From contig DASPVV010000067.1 in NCBI GenBank assembly GCA_035622175.1, forward strand, positions 1-64,000: 64,000 nucleotides of DNA. The letters run 5' to 3'. The position numbers were made by a program, and so were the translations under genes. Shown piece after piece: positions 17,568-25,387 of the stretch. This DNA is from JAFAGX01 sp035622175. GTDB taxonomy: Bacteria; Acidobacteriota; Terriglobia; Terriglobales; Acidobacteriaceae. The notes under the pieces are model-generated. The model was not told where the DNA came from, did not search any database, and saw only the letters and a program-made list of their open reading frames with translations. Position 1 is the first letter of the stretch, and each line of letters starts with the position of its first letter.

Positions 17568-18119
17568 ATGCAGGAATTCACCTGGCCCGGTCGTACGGCG
17601 GAGACCGAGTTGGCGTTCGATCTTGAAAAAGCTGCCCTTAGGCGCGAGTTTGAACAGCGCCTCGAGGAGTGCGGCACGCTGGCGTTCCGGGTTGCGCGCG
17701 GAGTCTTGCGCAATGCGGCCGATGCGGAGGATGTCGCACAAGAAGCGATGCTCCGTTCGTACCGTCGCTTTGCCCGGCTCCGCGACCCCTCGCGATTCCG
17801 GTCATGGCTGGTTCGAATCTGCTTCCGTCTCGCGCTGGATCATGAGCGCTCGGCGCGCCGCCGCGAAAAGCGGGAAACCGCGTGGGCGACCGACCTGCCG
17901 AAGCCGACCGCAGAGGACATTGCCGCGTCGAACGAATTCGAGCAGCGCCTACAAGCAGCGATCGCGGCACTATCAGAGAAATCACGGCTGGTTTTGTTAC
18001 TCACGAGTATGGATGGTCACTCGCTCGAAGAGGTGGCGGCGCTACTGCAGTTGCCTGTCGGCACCGTGAAATCGCGTCTGCATTCCGCACGCAAGCAACT
18101 TGCGGAGAAATTACGATGA
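17568..18119 (+). CDS. ECF RNA polymerase sigma factor
   Basis: The protein has 183 residues. Sigma region 2 (about 35-100) contains the DAEDVAQEAMLRSYRRF helix that binds core RNA polymerase. Region 4 (about 125-180) ends in the HTH SLEEVAALLQLPVGTVKSRLHSARKQL. The ATG follows a GGGGAGAACAG ribosome site. The stop overlaps the next gene by ATGA (18116-18119), so sigma and anti-sigma are translationally coupled. Confidence 0.93.
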   Translation: MQEFTWPGRTAETELAFDLEKAALRREFEQRLEECGTLAFRVARGVLRNAADAEDVAQEAMLRSYRRFARLRDPSRFRSWLVRICFRLALDHERSARRREKRETAWATDLPKPTAEDIAASNEFEQRLQAAIAALSEKSRLVLLLTSMDGHSLEEVAALLQLPVGTVKSRLHSARKQLAEKLR

Positions 18120-18817
18120 CCTGCGACAAATACGAGAATGCGCTGCTGCTGGCGGCAGCCAGCAACGCTGAACTGGATGCGAAGCTTGCGCGGCACCTTG
18201 AGTGTTGTTCGACGTGCCGCATGACTCTGCGCTCGGAGAGAGAATTGTTCTCGCGAGTCGACCGTACCTTGCGGGCGCGGGTGAACGAGGTGCCGCGGCC
18301 TGGCTTTCTGGCGCAGCTCCGACGCCAGTTTTCAAACGAGCTGACTGCACGAGCTGGGTCGGATCGCGTGTGGCAGATGGCGGGAGTGGCCTCGGCGCTT
18401 CTTCTAATCGCGATGTTCTATCCGCTGGTCAATGCGCGACAATCCAGCGTCCAAGGAAACCTGCAGACGCCCACAATTAAAGTGCCGCAAGGTGCTGACA
18501 AGACGCAATCCGCGCGTGCCAGTGAAGACTTTGGAGTGCCGTCTCGCCGTCACTTCAAGCCTCGCGCGGTCCACAGCGCAGCACTGCAGGAACCGGAAGT
18601 CCTGGTGCCCCCAGATGAACGGAAGGCATTTGCGCAATTCGTGGCGTGTGTGGCTCGAGGCGACGCAATCGCGCGAGCGGCTGTAACCCCGGCGGTGAAC
18701 AAAACCGTTAGCAGGATCATGGAACTGCCTCTGGTGTCTTCCGTTGACATGGTTGATCTGCAATTGGGTCGAGCGCCAGAGGAAGAATGGATCAACCAGG
18801 CCCGCAGTTCAGAGTGA
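18116..18817 (+). CDS. Zinc-binding anti-sigma factor, membrane anchored
   Basis: The 233-residue protein has an N-terminal anti-sigma domain with the HxxxCxxC zinc motif (H27, C31, C34), one transmembrane helix (about 87-105), and an extracytoplasmic tail of ~125 residues. Such proteins hold the ECF factor at the membrane until a signal arrives. Its start overlaps the sigma stop by 4 bp. The tail shows no recognised sensor domain. Confidence 0.87.
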   Translation: MTCDKYENALLLAAASNAELDAKLARHLECCSTCRMTLRSERELFSRVDRTLRARVNEVPRPGFLAQLRRQFSNELTARAGSDRVWQMAGVASALLLIAMFYPLVNARQSSVQGNLQTPTIKVPQGADKTQSARASEDFGVPSRRHFKPRAVHSAALQEPEVLVPPDERKAFAQFVACVARGDAIARAAVTPAVNKTVSRIMELPLVSSVDMVDLQLGRAPEEEWINQARSSE

Positions 18818-18847
18818 GTTTGCAGACTTAGGCGGTGAGGGGGAAGC

Positions 18848-19432
18848 ATGGTAAGAACAGCGAAGGCAGCATTCCTAGTAGCAGCATTAGCGATGGGAAC
18901 ACCGTGGGTTGCAGCACAAGAGAAACCAAAGAGCGAAGACGCAGCCATGGAAGCCCGGCAAACGGAAACGACACAGTTGAAGATATCGTTCACGTTTACG
19001 GAGTTTGCGGGCGACAAGAAAGTGAAGAGCTTGCCCTACTACATGGTTGTGGTCGCGGATGGAAAGCCGCCGAAGTCCGTAGTGAAGGTGGGAAGTCGCG
19101 TTCCGGTTTACGTGGGCAAAGAATACGGGATGCAGTATGTGGACGTTGGCACCAATATCGACTGCCAGGCCTCCCGGACAAAGGACAACAAGTTCGACAT
19201 CCGGGTGATGCTCGAGCGATCGTGGGTGGAGGGGAGTGTGGCAGTTGCGGTTGATCCCAGTGCGTCTCAGCAAATTCATCGGAGCCAATTTGCAGAACCG
19301 ATTGTGCAGCAGTTCAAATCAGAGTTAAACCTGACACTGCGCGATGGCCAAACTGTAGAAAGCTCGTTTGCCACGGACCCCCTGAGTGGGAAAGTCTTCA
19401 AGGCGGAGGTGTCGCTCAACGTACTGCAGTGA
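18848..19432 (+). CDS. Secreted protein encoded with the ECF sigma/anti-sigma pair
   Basis: The 194-residue protein has a clear signal peptide (1-23, ending WVAAQ) and a strong ribosome site (GAGGGGGAAGC). The mature part is beta-rich, with repeated strands such as LKISFTFTEFAGDK and FKSELNLTLRDGQTVES. The C-terminal half looks like a domain seen in secretin-type or accessory envelope proteins, but I do not assign a family. Its position 30 bp after the anti-sigma gene suggests that it is a target of, or sensor for, the sigma system. Confidence 0.75.
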   Translation: MVRTAKAAFLVAALAMGTPWVAAQEKPKSEDAAMEARQTETTQLKISFTFTEFAGDKKVKSLPYYMVVVADGKPPKSVVKVGSRVPVYVGKEYGMQYVDVGTNIDCQASRTKDNKFDIRVMLERSWVEGSVAVAVDPSASQQIHRSQFAEPIVQQFKSELNLTLRDGQTVESSFATDPLSGKVFKAEVSLNVLQ

Positions 19433-19636
19433 CGGGTGTTCTGGCCATCGCAGGACTAATTGATCTGGACGCCTCAGGGCTGGACGGATAAAAACAACGG
19501 TCAAATGTGTGCGGCATACATGTTGCCAACGAGGTATTACGAGCGCGGGTAGATGTCAGCCCTTCACTCCAGATAAGGTCGCGATTTTCCTGGGATCTTG
19601 TCTGTCGGCAGATCTCTTGCTCAGGATGGATTGTTG

Positions 19637-19653
19637 TGGCTCTGAAAGAGCCA
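19637..19653 (-). terminator. Short hairpin after the permease gene
   Basis: TGGCTCT (19637-19643) and AGAGCCA (19647-19653) form a perfect 7-bp stem with a 3-nt loop, 4 bp past the stop of the permease gene. No T-run follows, so the terminator role is tentative. Confidence 0.35.
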
Positions 19654-19657
19654 TGAG

Positions 19658-22207
19658 CTACTCGGAGCGCAGCGCTACCATGGGATCGACTTTGGCGGCA
19701 CGACGCGCTGGAATGAATCCCGCGACGGAACCACATACACTGAGCACAAGAACGGCGAGGCAAAGCACCAGGGGATCGTAAGTCGCCAAGTTATACAGCC
19801 GACTGGCGAGCAACCGCCCCGCAGCGAGGGCTGTCGGAACCCCGATCACCAGCCCAAGCCCAATCTGCCGCCATGCACTGCGCAGGACCATGGCGACGAC
19901 GCTAATGCGATCCGCTCCTATCGCCATACGGACGCCGATCTCATTGGTGCGGCGTGACACTGAATAGGAAGTGACGCCATAGAGCCCGAGCGAAGCCAAA
20001 GCTACAGCCAGAATACCGAATAGCACTGTCAGCCGAGCAGTCAGACGCTCCTGATTGAAGTTACGGTCCACTTGCTCTTGCAAAGTTTGCACCGCAGTGA
20101 CCGGGAGGTTGGGATCGATTTCGGCCAGAGCTTGGCGCACGAGCGGTGCAACATTTTGAGCTCCATCCCGCAGGCGGAGCACGATGCTTTGGATGTAATT
20201 ACTACGAATTTCGTCCAATTCGGGTTTTTGCTTGTCGACAGATTGGAAGAATGGCAGAAAAACCATGGGCTCGGCCGGTACCCACGCGTCAGTGTACTTT
20301 GCGTCTTCAACCACCCCTATGATCTGGTATGGGCTGCGATTATGCGGAGAGCTGCCAAAGCGCTTGCCGATCGGTTCTTCATTGGGAAAGTATCGGCGCA
20401 CGAAGCTCTGGTTTACGACTGCGACGCGTGCGGAGTCAGGCGTGTCTCGCTCATCCATGGCTCGGCCCCGCAAGAGGGGGGTCCCCATGGTCTCGAAATA
20501 ATGTGTTCCCACTCGATCCCAGACGCCATAGTCCTCGTCTCCCTGCTTGGCTCGGGTGCGTCCATCCTCAAAGTAGACGTCGCTACTCCATCGGTCCCCA
20601 TCAAGAGGACCATACTGCGCATAGCTCACAGACATAACTCCGGGAACTTCCCCGATTCTTGAGGCTATGGCGCGGTACAGCATCGGCAACTTTTCAAACT
20701 GATATCCCCCAAGGCTCGGATTCACTTTCACGGCCAATCGGTTCTGGGTCTCAAAGCCGAAATGCTGCTGCTCCAAATTGGTTAGGCTCCGGAGCAGAAG
20801 GCCCGCTCCTGCCAATAGGACGACCGAGAGGGCAGTCTGCGCAACCACCAGCGCCTTTTGCAGGAGTCGGGGATGGTCCTGCGTGGTGCGCCCGGCACCA
20901 CGTAACACGTCCGCTGGTTCGAGACGAGAGGTCCACCAAGCAGGTGCGATGCCAAATATGACTCCCGTCAGCAGTGAGAGAACCAGAGCGAACTCAAGTA
21001 TGGGTAGCGAAGGGGTTGGGTCGATCGGTACGTACATGGAGCCATGAAAGGCCAATGCGAGAATTGTGCGTGCTACGGCGAATCCAACCAGCAGGCTCGC
21101 AGCTCCTCCCGCGACCGCCAAGAGCACGCTTTCCGTGAGCGCTTGCCGGATCAGGCGCGATCGCGAAGCGCCTAACGCCATTCGGACAGAGGTCTGCTGT
21201 CGCTGGCCCGCCCCTCTAGCCAGTAGAAGATTGGCAAGGTTTGCGCAGGCGATGATAAGCACCAACGCGGCGACCGCGATCAGAAGTCGCAGCGCATCCA
21301 AGGACTGCTCGCGCAGGCTGGTGATGCCCGAATCTCCGACTGTGAGCCGCAGCGTTGTCCGTGCGATCGCGTTCCGGTTCTCCTGGGACAGGTTCGTTCC
21401 GGCCTGATCGGTCATCCAATCCTGGAGCTGCGTCTGGAGCTTTGCTTGTAACGCTGCGAGGCCGACGTTCGCTTTCAGTCGGCCGATGATGTAGAGCCAG
21501 TGCAGATCTGCGTGCCGGAGCAACGACTGGTCGCTGGCAATCAGTGGCTCATCCGCCAAAGGGATGAACATATCCGGTGGGTCGCTGCGCAGCGTATCGC
21601 CGTAAAACCCCGGAGGCGTGACTCCAACCACGGTAAAGGGAGCACCATTGATTGTGAGGCTCGCACCAACGATGGTCTGATCGTGGCCATAGCGCTGCTG
21701 CCACGTCCTGTAACTGATCACCACAGCGGGGAGAGCAGAAGCCTGATCGTCGGAAGGCGTAAGCACCCGTCCTGACCATGCCTGAACTCCGAAAGTCGAA
21801 AAGTAATTTCCTGATACATACTCTCCCGTCAGAGCCACAGCAGGAGCAGAAGATGGAACCCGGCGCACGCCATACTCGGTCGTGGAAGCTTGGAATGCCG
21901 CCATCTGTTCGAAGTCGGGATTCTGGTCGCGCAACTGCAAATAGAGCGGATAGGAAAAGATCGCGAAGTGGGCTGCATGAATATTGCCGCCGACGACACA
22001 ACAATAATTGTTGTTGTCCCCGAGCCGATAGAGCTGTCTTGGGTTTACCACCGGCAAGGATTTGATAAGCACCGCGTGGACCAGCGTGAAAACTGCCGTA
22101 TTTGCGCCGATGCCGAACGCCAGCGTGATCACGGCGACGGCGGTAAATCCCGGGTTCTTGCGCAACTGCCGCTGGGCGTAACGAAAATCCTGTGCGAGGC
22201 CGGTCAT
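19658..22207 (-). CDS. Duplicated MacB/FtsX-type permease without ATPase domain (acidobacterial ADOP type)
   Basis: The protein has 849 residues in two halves, each with a FtsX permease core. The N-terminal helix NPGFTAVAVITLAFGIGANTAVF is the hallmark of this family, followed by a MacB periplasmic domain (about 50-280), three helices (about 285-420), a second periplasmic domain and three C-terminal helices ending in IPARRAAKVDPMVALRSE. No Walker motifs occur. In Acidobacteriota such orphan permeases are numerous and usually lie next to a PadR regulator; none is seen here. A ribosome site GGAGG precedes the ATG by 11 nt. Confidence 0.92.
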   Translation of the reverse strand: MTGLAQDFRYAQRQLRKNPGFTAVAVITLAFGIGANTAVFTLVHAVLIKSLPVVNPRQLYRLGDNNNYCCVVGGNIHAAHFAIFSYPLYLQLRDQNPDFEQMAAFQASTTEYGVRRVPSSAPAVALTGEYVSGNYFSTFGVQAWSGRVLTPSDDQASALPAVVISYRTWQQRYGHDQTIVGASLTINGAPFTVVGVTPPGFYGDTLRSDPPDMFIPLADEPLIASDQSLLRHADLHWLYIIGRLKANVGLAALQAKLQTQLQDWMTDQAGTNLSQENRNAIARTTLRLTVGDSGITSLREQSLDALRLLIAVAALVLIIACANLANLLLARGAGQRQQTSVRMALGASRSRLIRQALTESVLLAVAGGAASLLVGFAVARTILALAFHGSMYVPIDPTPSLPILEFALVLSLLTGVIFGIAPAWWTSRLEPADVLRGAGRTTQDHPRLLQKALVVAQTALSVVLLAGAGLLLRSLTNLEQQHFGFETQNRLAVKVNPSLGGYQFEKLPMLYRAIASRIGEVPGVMSVSYAQYGPLDGDRWSSDVYFEDGRTRAKQGDEDYGVWDRVGTHYFETMGTPLLRGRAMDERDTPDSARVAVVNQSFVRRYFPNEEPIGKRFGSSPHNRSPYQIIGVVEDAKYTDAWVPAEPMVFLPFFQSVDKQKPELDEIRSNYIQSIVLRLRDGAQNVAPLVRQALAEIDPNLPVTAVQTLQEQVDRNFNQERLTARLTVLFGILAVALASLGLYGVTSYSVSRRTNEIGVRMAIGADRISVVAMVLRSAWRQIGLGLVIGVPTALAAGRLLASRLYNLATYDPLVLCLAVLVLSVCGSVAGFIPARRAAKVDPMVALRSE

Positions 22208-22542
22208 TTCAGATTTGTCCTCCAGCCATACTCATTCCGTGGCCCACTACCAAGGAGAAACGGATTACGTCCGTCGCGAGTTCCCCGGCCATGCTCTTAC
22301 CAATATAGTGCACGCCTAAGCCGTTTATGTCCAAGTACATAAGAACACCGTTCTCGAAGCAAACCGTTCAAGGGTGTCCACCGTCGGCCGGTCGTGTCCG
22401 GAGGCGAACAGGCAACCATCAGCTCCTATCTTTTCTTTTTGATGAGACCGCCTGGGGTATGAATCGCCACGTCTCCACCACGCAATCTTGTCACGACCTC
22501 TCTCAGGGTGCGGCGCTGGCCGCCCGGCAACACCAGCGGTTT
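22208..22542. other. Gap upstream of the duplicated permease gene
   Basis: This non-coding stretch presumably holds the permease promoter. No convincing -35/-10 pair or regulator gene is seen. Confidence 0.3.
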
Positions 22543-22695
22543 TCAAATGTTCCGACCAGGTCCTGCTGCTTGCCGACTGTTACCTTCCTCCTCCAGACGG
22601 GCAATGAACTTCTCGTTCAGTTTCTCATCGTGAATGACCTTTGGCTCGGCCTGAGAAGCCAAAGTCGCGTAATCTAACGCTGCGGCCATCCTCAA
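22543..22695 (-). pseudogene. Possible short antitoxin-like remnant
   Basis: A TTG start lies 9 nt after AGGAGG and gives 50 residues. The part DYATLASQAEPKVIHDEKLNEKF resembles the N-terminus of HigA-type antitoxins (a Tyr, a Pro-x-x-Ile, then an acidic helix). The helix-turn-helix expected next is absent; the frame ends in unrelated sequence. No toxin gene is nearby. It may be a decayed fragment or chance. Confidence 0.25.
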
Positions 22696-22987
22696 TGTCA
22701 GCGTCCTCCTTTCCCCGCCGGTCATTGAGCAGCTTGCGCCGTCACTTTCACTGCTCTTTTGCTCTTTATCGGGCTCTCGCCAAACACGCGAACGCGTCCG
22801 CTGCACTGGCTTCGTTCCAGTCGGCTTGTGGACCTTGATTTGAACAGTGCCGCAAAGCGGGTGTCACCCGCGGGGAGGAGTAAACGGGCAGGGGTTGGAG
22901 TACGCGAAATGTTCTCAGTCGCCAGCCGTTTCCTGTGCGTCGAAACTGTGCCTCTTTCGCACGCAAGCAGGCGCAACCGTTCCCATC
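22696..22987. other. Gap downstream of the decarboxylase gene
   Basis: No gene or clear signal is supported here. Confidence 0.3.
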
Positions 22988-24451
22988 TTATCCTGCGCGT
23001 TCAGCGCCTTGGCCGATGGCCAGAGCTGCGGCTTCTTCCTGAATCCTCTGCCACGCCTGGCGCACATGGCGGGCTTCGGTGTGCGTCTGGGCGACACAGA
23101 AGCGCAGGGTGATTTGATCCTGCAAGCGAGTATGCGTCAGGTAGAGATCTCCGCTTCGGTTGAGGCGGTCGAGGAGGGCCTGATTGGCCTGATCTCCTCC
23201 CCGGTGCCGGAAACATACGAGGTTGAGCGGTGCCGGCGCCGCCAGTTCGAAACGGCGATCCTGGCTGACCCAGCGGGCGAACTCCTGCGCTAACTCGACA
23301 TGACGTCGAATGTGGTGTTGCAGGCCCTCAATCCCATAATGGCGAATCACGAACCAGAGCTTTAAGGAGCGGAACCGCCGGCCGAGAGGGATCTGCCAGT
23401 CGCGGTAGTCAAACACCGCTCCCGACGCGGTGGCTTGGTTTTTCAGGTATTCCGGAAGGACGCTGAGAGTTTTAATGAGGGTAGCGCGATCGGCCACCCA
23501 GAAGCAGTCGCAGTCGAAATTCGTGAACATCCATTTGTGCGGATTGAAGGCATAACTGTCAGCCAGCTCCAGGCCATCCTGGAGGTGGCGAAACTCCGGG
23601 CAAAGCGCGGCTGTGCCCGACATCGCGGCGTCCACGTGCAGCCAAAGGCCGTGATCACGGCAGATTTGACCGATCTTGCGCACGGGATCGAAGGCATTCG
23701 AAGACGTAGTGCCCACGGTCGCGCATGCAAAGCAAGGGATGCGGCCGGCGCGGCGATCCGACGCAATCTGGTCGGCGAGTGCTGCCGGGTGCATGGCGAA
23801 CTTCTCATCGACTTCGATCAACCGCAAGTTGTCTCGGCCGAGTCCGGCGATTTGGACCGCTTTCTCAATTGAGGAATGGGCCTGATTCGAAGCGTAGGCC
23901 ACAAGCTTTGGATCGCAGCCTTGTCGATTGCTGGTGAAGTTGGTGGCCCGTTCTCGTGCCGCAAGCAAGGCACATAAGGCAGCACTCGAGGCTGTGTCCT
24001 GGATAACGCCGCCCCCGAACCGGGTAGAGCGAAATGTTTGCGGCAGATCCAGCATTTCGACGAGCCAATCGAGAACCAGCGTTTCCAGTTCGGTGCAGGC
24101 CGGACTGGTGGCCCAAAGCATGCCCTGCACGCCCAGTCCCGAAGAAAGCAGGTCGCCGAGAATCGCCGGTCCCGAGGCATTGCAAGGGAAGAAGGCGTAG
24201 AAATTTGGCGACTGCCAGTGGGTGGTGCCGGGCAGGATGATCTTCTCGATATCGGCCAGAATCTTGGGGAAAGGCTCGGCTTGCGATGGGGGATGCGCGG
24301 GCAGAGAAGCGCGTATCTGTCCCGGCTCGACCGGCGAAAGCACGGGTAAAGATTCGATCCGCTCATGGTAGTCCGCAATCCAGTCGATGACGGCATGGCC
24401 GTGGCGACGAAACTCATCCGCCGTCATGTGAAACGATTTTTCTTCCCTCAT
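22988..24451 (-). CDS. PLP-dependent group II decarboxylase (aromatic-L-amino-acid decarboxylase-like)
   Basis: It probably removes CO2 from an aromatic amino acid to give an arylamine. The 487-residue sequence follows group II decarboxylases throughout: FYAFFPCNASGPAILGDLLS, GGGVIQDTASSAALCALLAARER, the cofactor-stacking His in SNQAHSS, the PLP Asp in WLHVDAAMSG, and the PLP Lys in AFNPHKWM. The PLTDC-type substrate loop is present. Close relatives act on DOPA, Trp or Tyr; the substrate cannot be read from sequence. An aldehyde-forming variant is possible because the family includes decarboxylating oxidases. Confidence 0.9.
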   Translation of the reverse strand: MREEKSFHMTADEFRRHGHAVIDWIADYHERIESLPVLSPVEPGQIRASLPAHPPSQAEPFPKILADIEKIILPGTTHWQSPNFYAFFPCNASGPAILGDLLSSGLGVQGMLWATSPACTELETLVLDWLVEMLDLPQTFRSTRFGGGVIQDTASSAALCALLAARERATNFTSNRQGCDPKLVAYASNQAHSSIEKAVQIAGLGRDNLRLIEVDEKFAMHPAALADQIASDRRAGRIPCFACATVGTTSSNAFDPVRKIGQICRDHGLWLHVDAAMSGTAALCPEFRHLQDGLELADSYAFNPHKWMFTNFDCDCFWVADRATLIKTLSVLPEYLKNQATASGAVFDYRDWQIPLGRRFRSLKLWFVIRHYGIEGLQHHIRRHVELAQEFARWVSQDRRFELAAPAPLNLVCFRHRGGDQANQALLDRLNRSGDLYLTHTRLQDQITLRFCVAQTHTEARHVRQAWQRIQEEAAALAIGQGAERAG

Positions 24452-24544
24452 GCGGGCTCCCGGCTTACTGGAATCGTTACTGGCTCTATTCTATTCTTCG
24501 GAATGGTCTTCCCTGGCGGCGGGCGATGGAAGCGGCTCCGGCCA

Positions 24545-25315
24545 TCAAGCAAGCTGACCGCAGAAGACGCGGGTGTCATATTCGAGCACGACGTGTCCGT
24601 CGATCTGATGTGCCGCAAAAATCTTGCGCAACTCCCGCAGCATTGATTCATAGTTCGCATCTCCCGACTGGGGGGTGTAGGAAGAGGACAGCAGCCGGCC
24701 TTCGAGCGCCGGGTAATCGCATTCCTGGCTGGTCTCGAACGTCCGGCATCGAAAGGGCAAGGGCGCGAAGAAATCGGCGATCTCCGCCGTTGTGCGCTCA
24801 TGCCGCACTTCCCGATAATCCGTGCCGTATGCCAGGAGCAGACGTTCATAGTCTCGGAGAAACGCCGTCCGGGCGGTCTTCCTTTCATTCCAGAGCAGAA
24901 CCAGCCAGCCGCCCCGCTTCAGAATGCGAACAAACTCCGAGCGGGCTTGGTTTCGGTCGAACCAATGGGCCGCCTGCGCCGCGGTAATCATGTCTACGCT
25001 TTGGGCCGGCAGGGAGGTGGCTTCGGCAGTCCCGGCAACGCTGGTAAACCGCCCATACGCCTGCAGGAATTGTTCTCCCGCCAGCCGCATTTCCCGATTG
25101 GGCTCTACGCCAAACACTCGGTTGCCGTTTTCGAGCAGCAGCCGGGTGAAAATGCCCGTCCCCGATGCAACGTCGGCAACGACCGATGCCGGCGTGAGGC
25201 CGCATTCGGCCGCCAGAAGCTCGATTACTTCTCGGGGATACCCCGGACGGAAGCGCAGGTAATCCTCGACACGGGAGGAAAACCGCGAAGTCGCGTTGGT
25301 CACCACCATCACCAT
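24545..25315 (-). CDS. SAM-dependent class I methyltransferase
   Basis: The 256-residue protein has a Rossmann-fold methyltransferase core: motif I VVADVASGTGIFTRLL (about 38-53), acidic residue in VFGVEPN, and post-I SVDMITAAQAAHWFD. The Methyltransf_11-like pattern SRVEDYLRFRPGYP at the start is typical of this group. Its substrate is unknown. The start at 25315 is chosen because the frame upstream has no coding look; a Met two codons in is equally possible. It is divergent from the M28 peptidase with a 72-bp gap. Confidence 0.88.
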   Translation of the reverse strand: MVMVVTNATSRFSSRVEDYLRFRPGYPREVIELLAAECGLTPASVVADVASGTGIFTRLLLENGNRVFGVEPNREMRLAGEQFLQAYGRFTSVAGTAEATSLPAQSVDMITAAQAAHWFDRNQARSEFVRILKRGGWLVLLWNERKTARTAFLRDYERLLLAYGTDYREVRHERTTAEIADFFAPLPFRCRTFETSQECDYPALEGRLLSSSYTPQSGDANYESMLRELRKIFAAHQIDGHVVLEYDTRVFCGQLA

Positions 25316-25387
25316 AGTGTAGCGTTTCCTCTTTCCCTCAGGCACGCACCCAATCCCGCCCTGGGTTACCATGGAGGTCGGACTGCC

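Noticed and set aside
22327..22677. 116-residue plus-strand frame in the gap near 22.5 kb
   Set aside because: No ribosome site, no domain, and a composition like random sequence.
24800..25387. In-frame upstream extension of the M28 peptidase
   Set aside because: It is antisense to the methyltransferase; a signal peptide and ribosome site mark the start at 25388.
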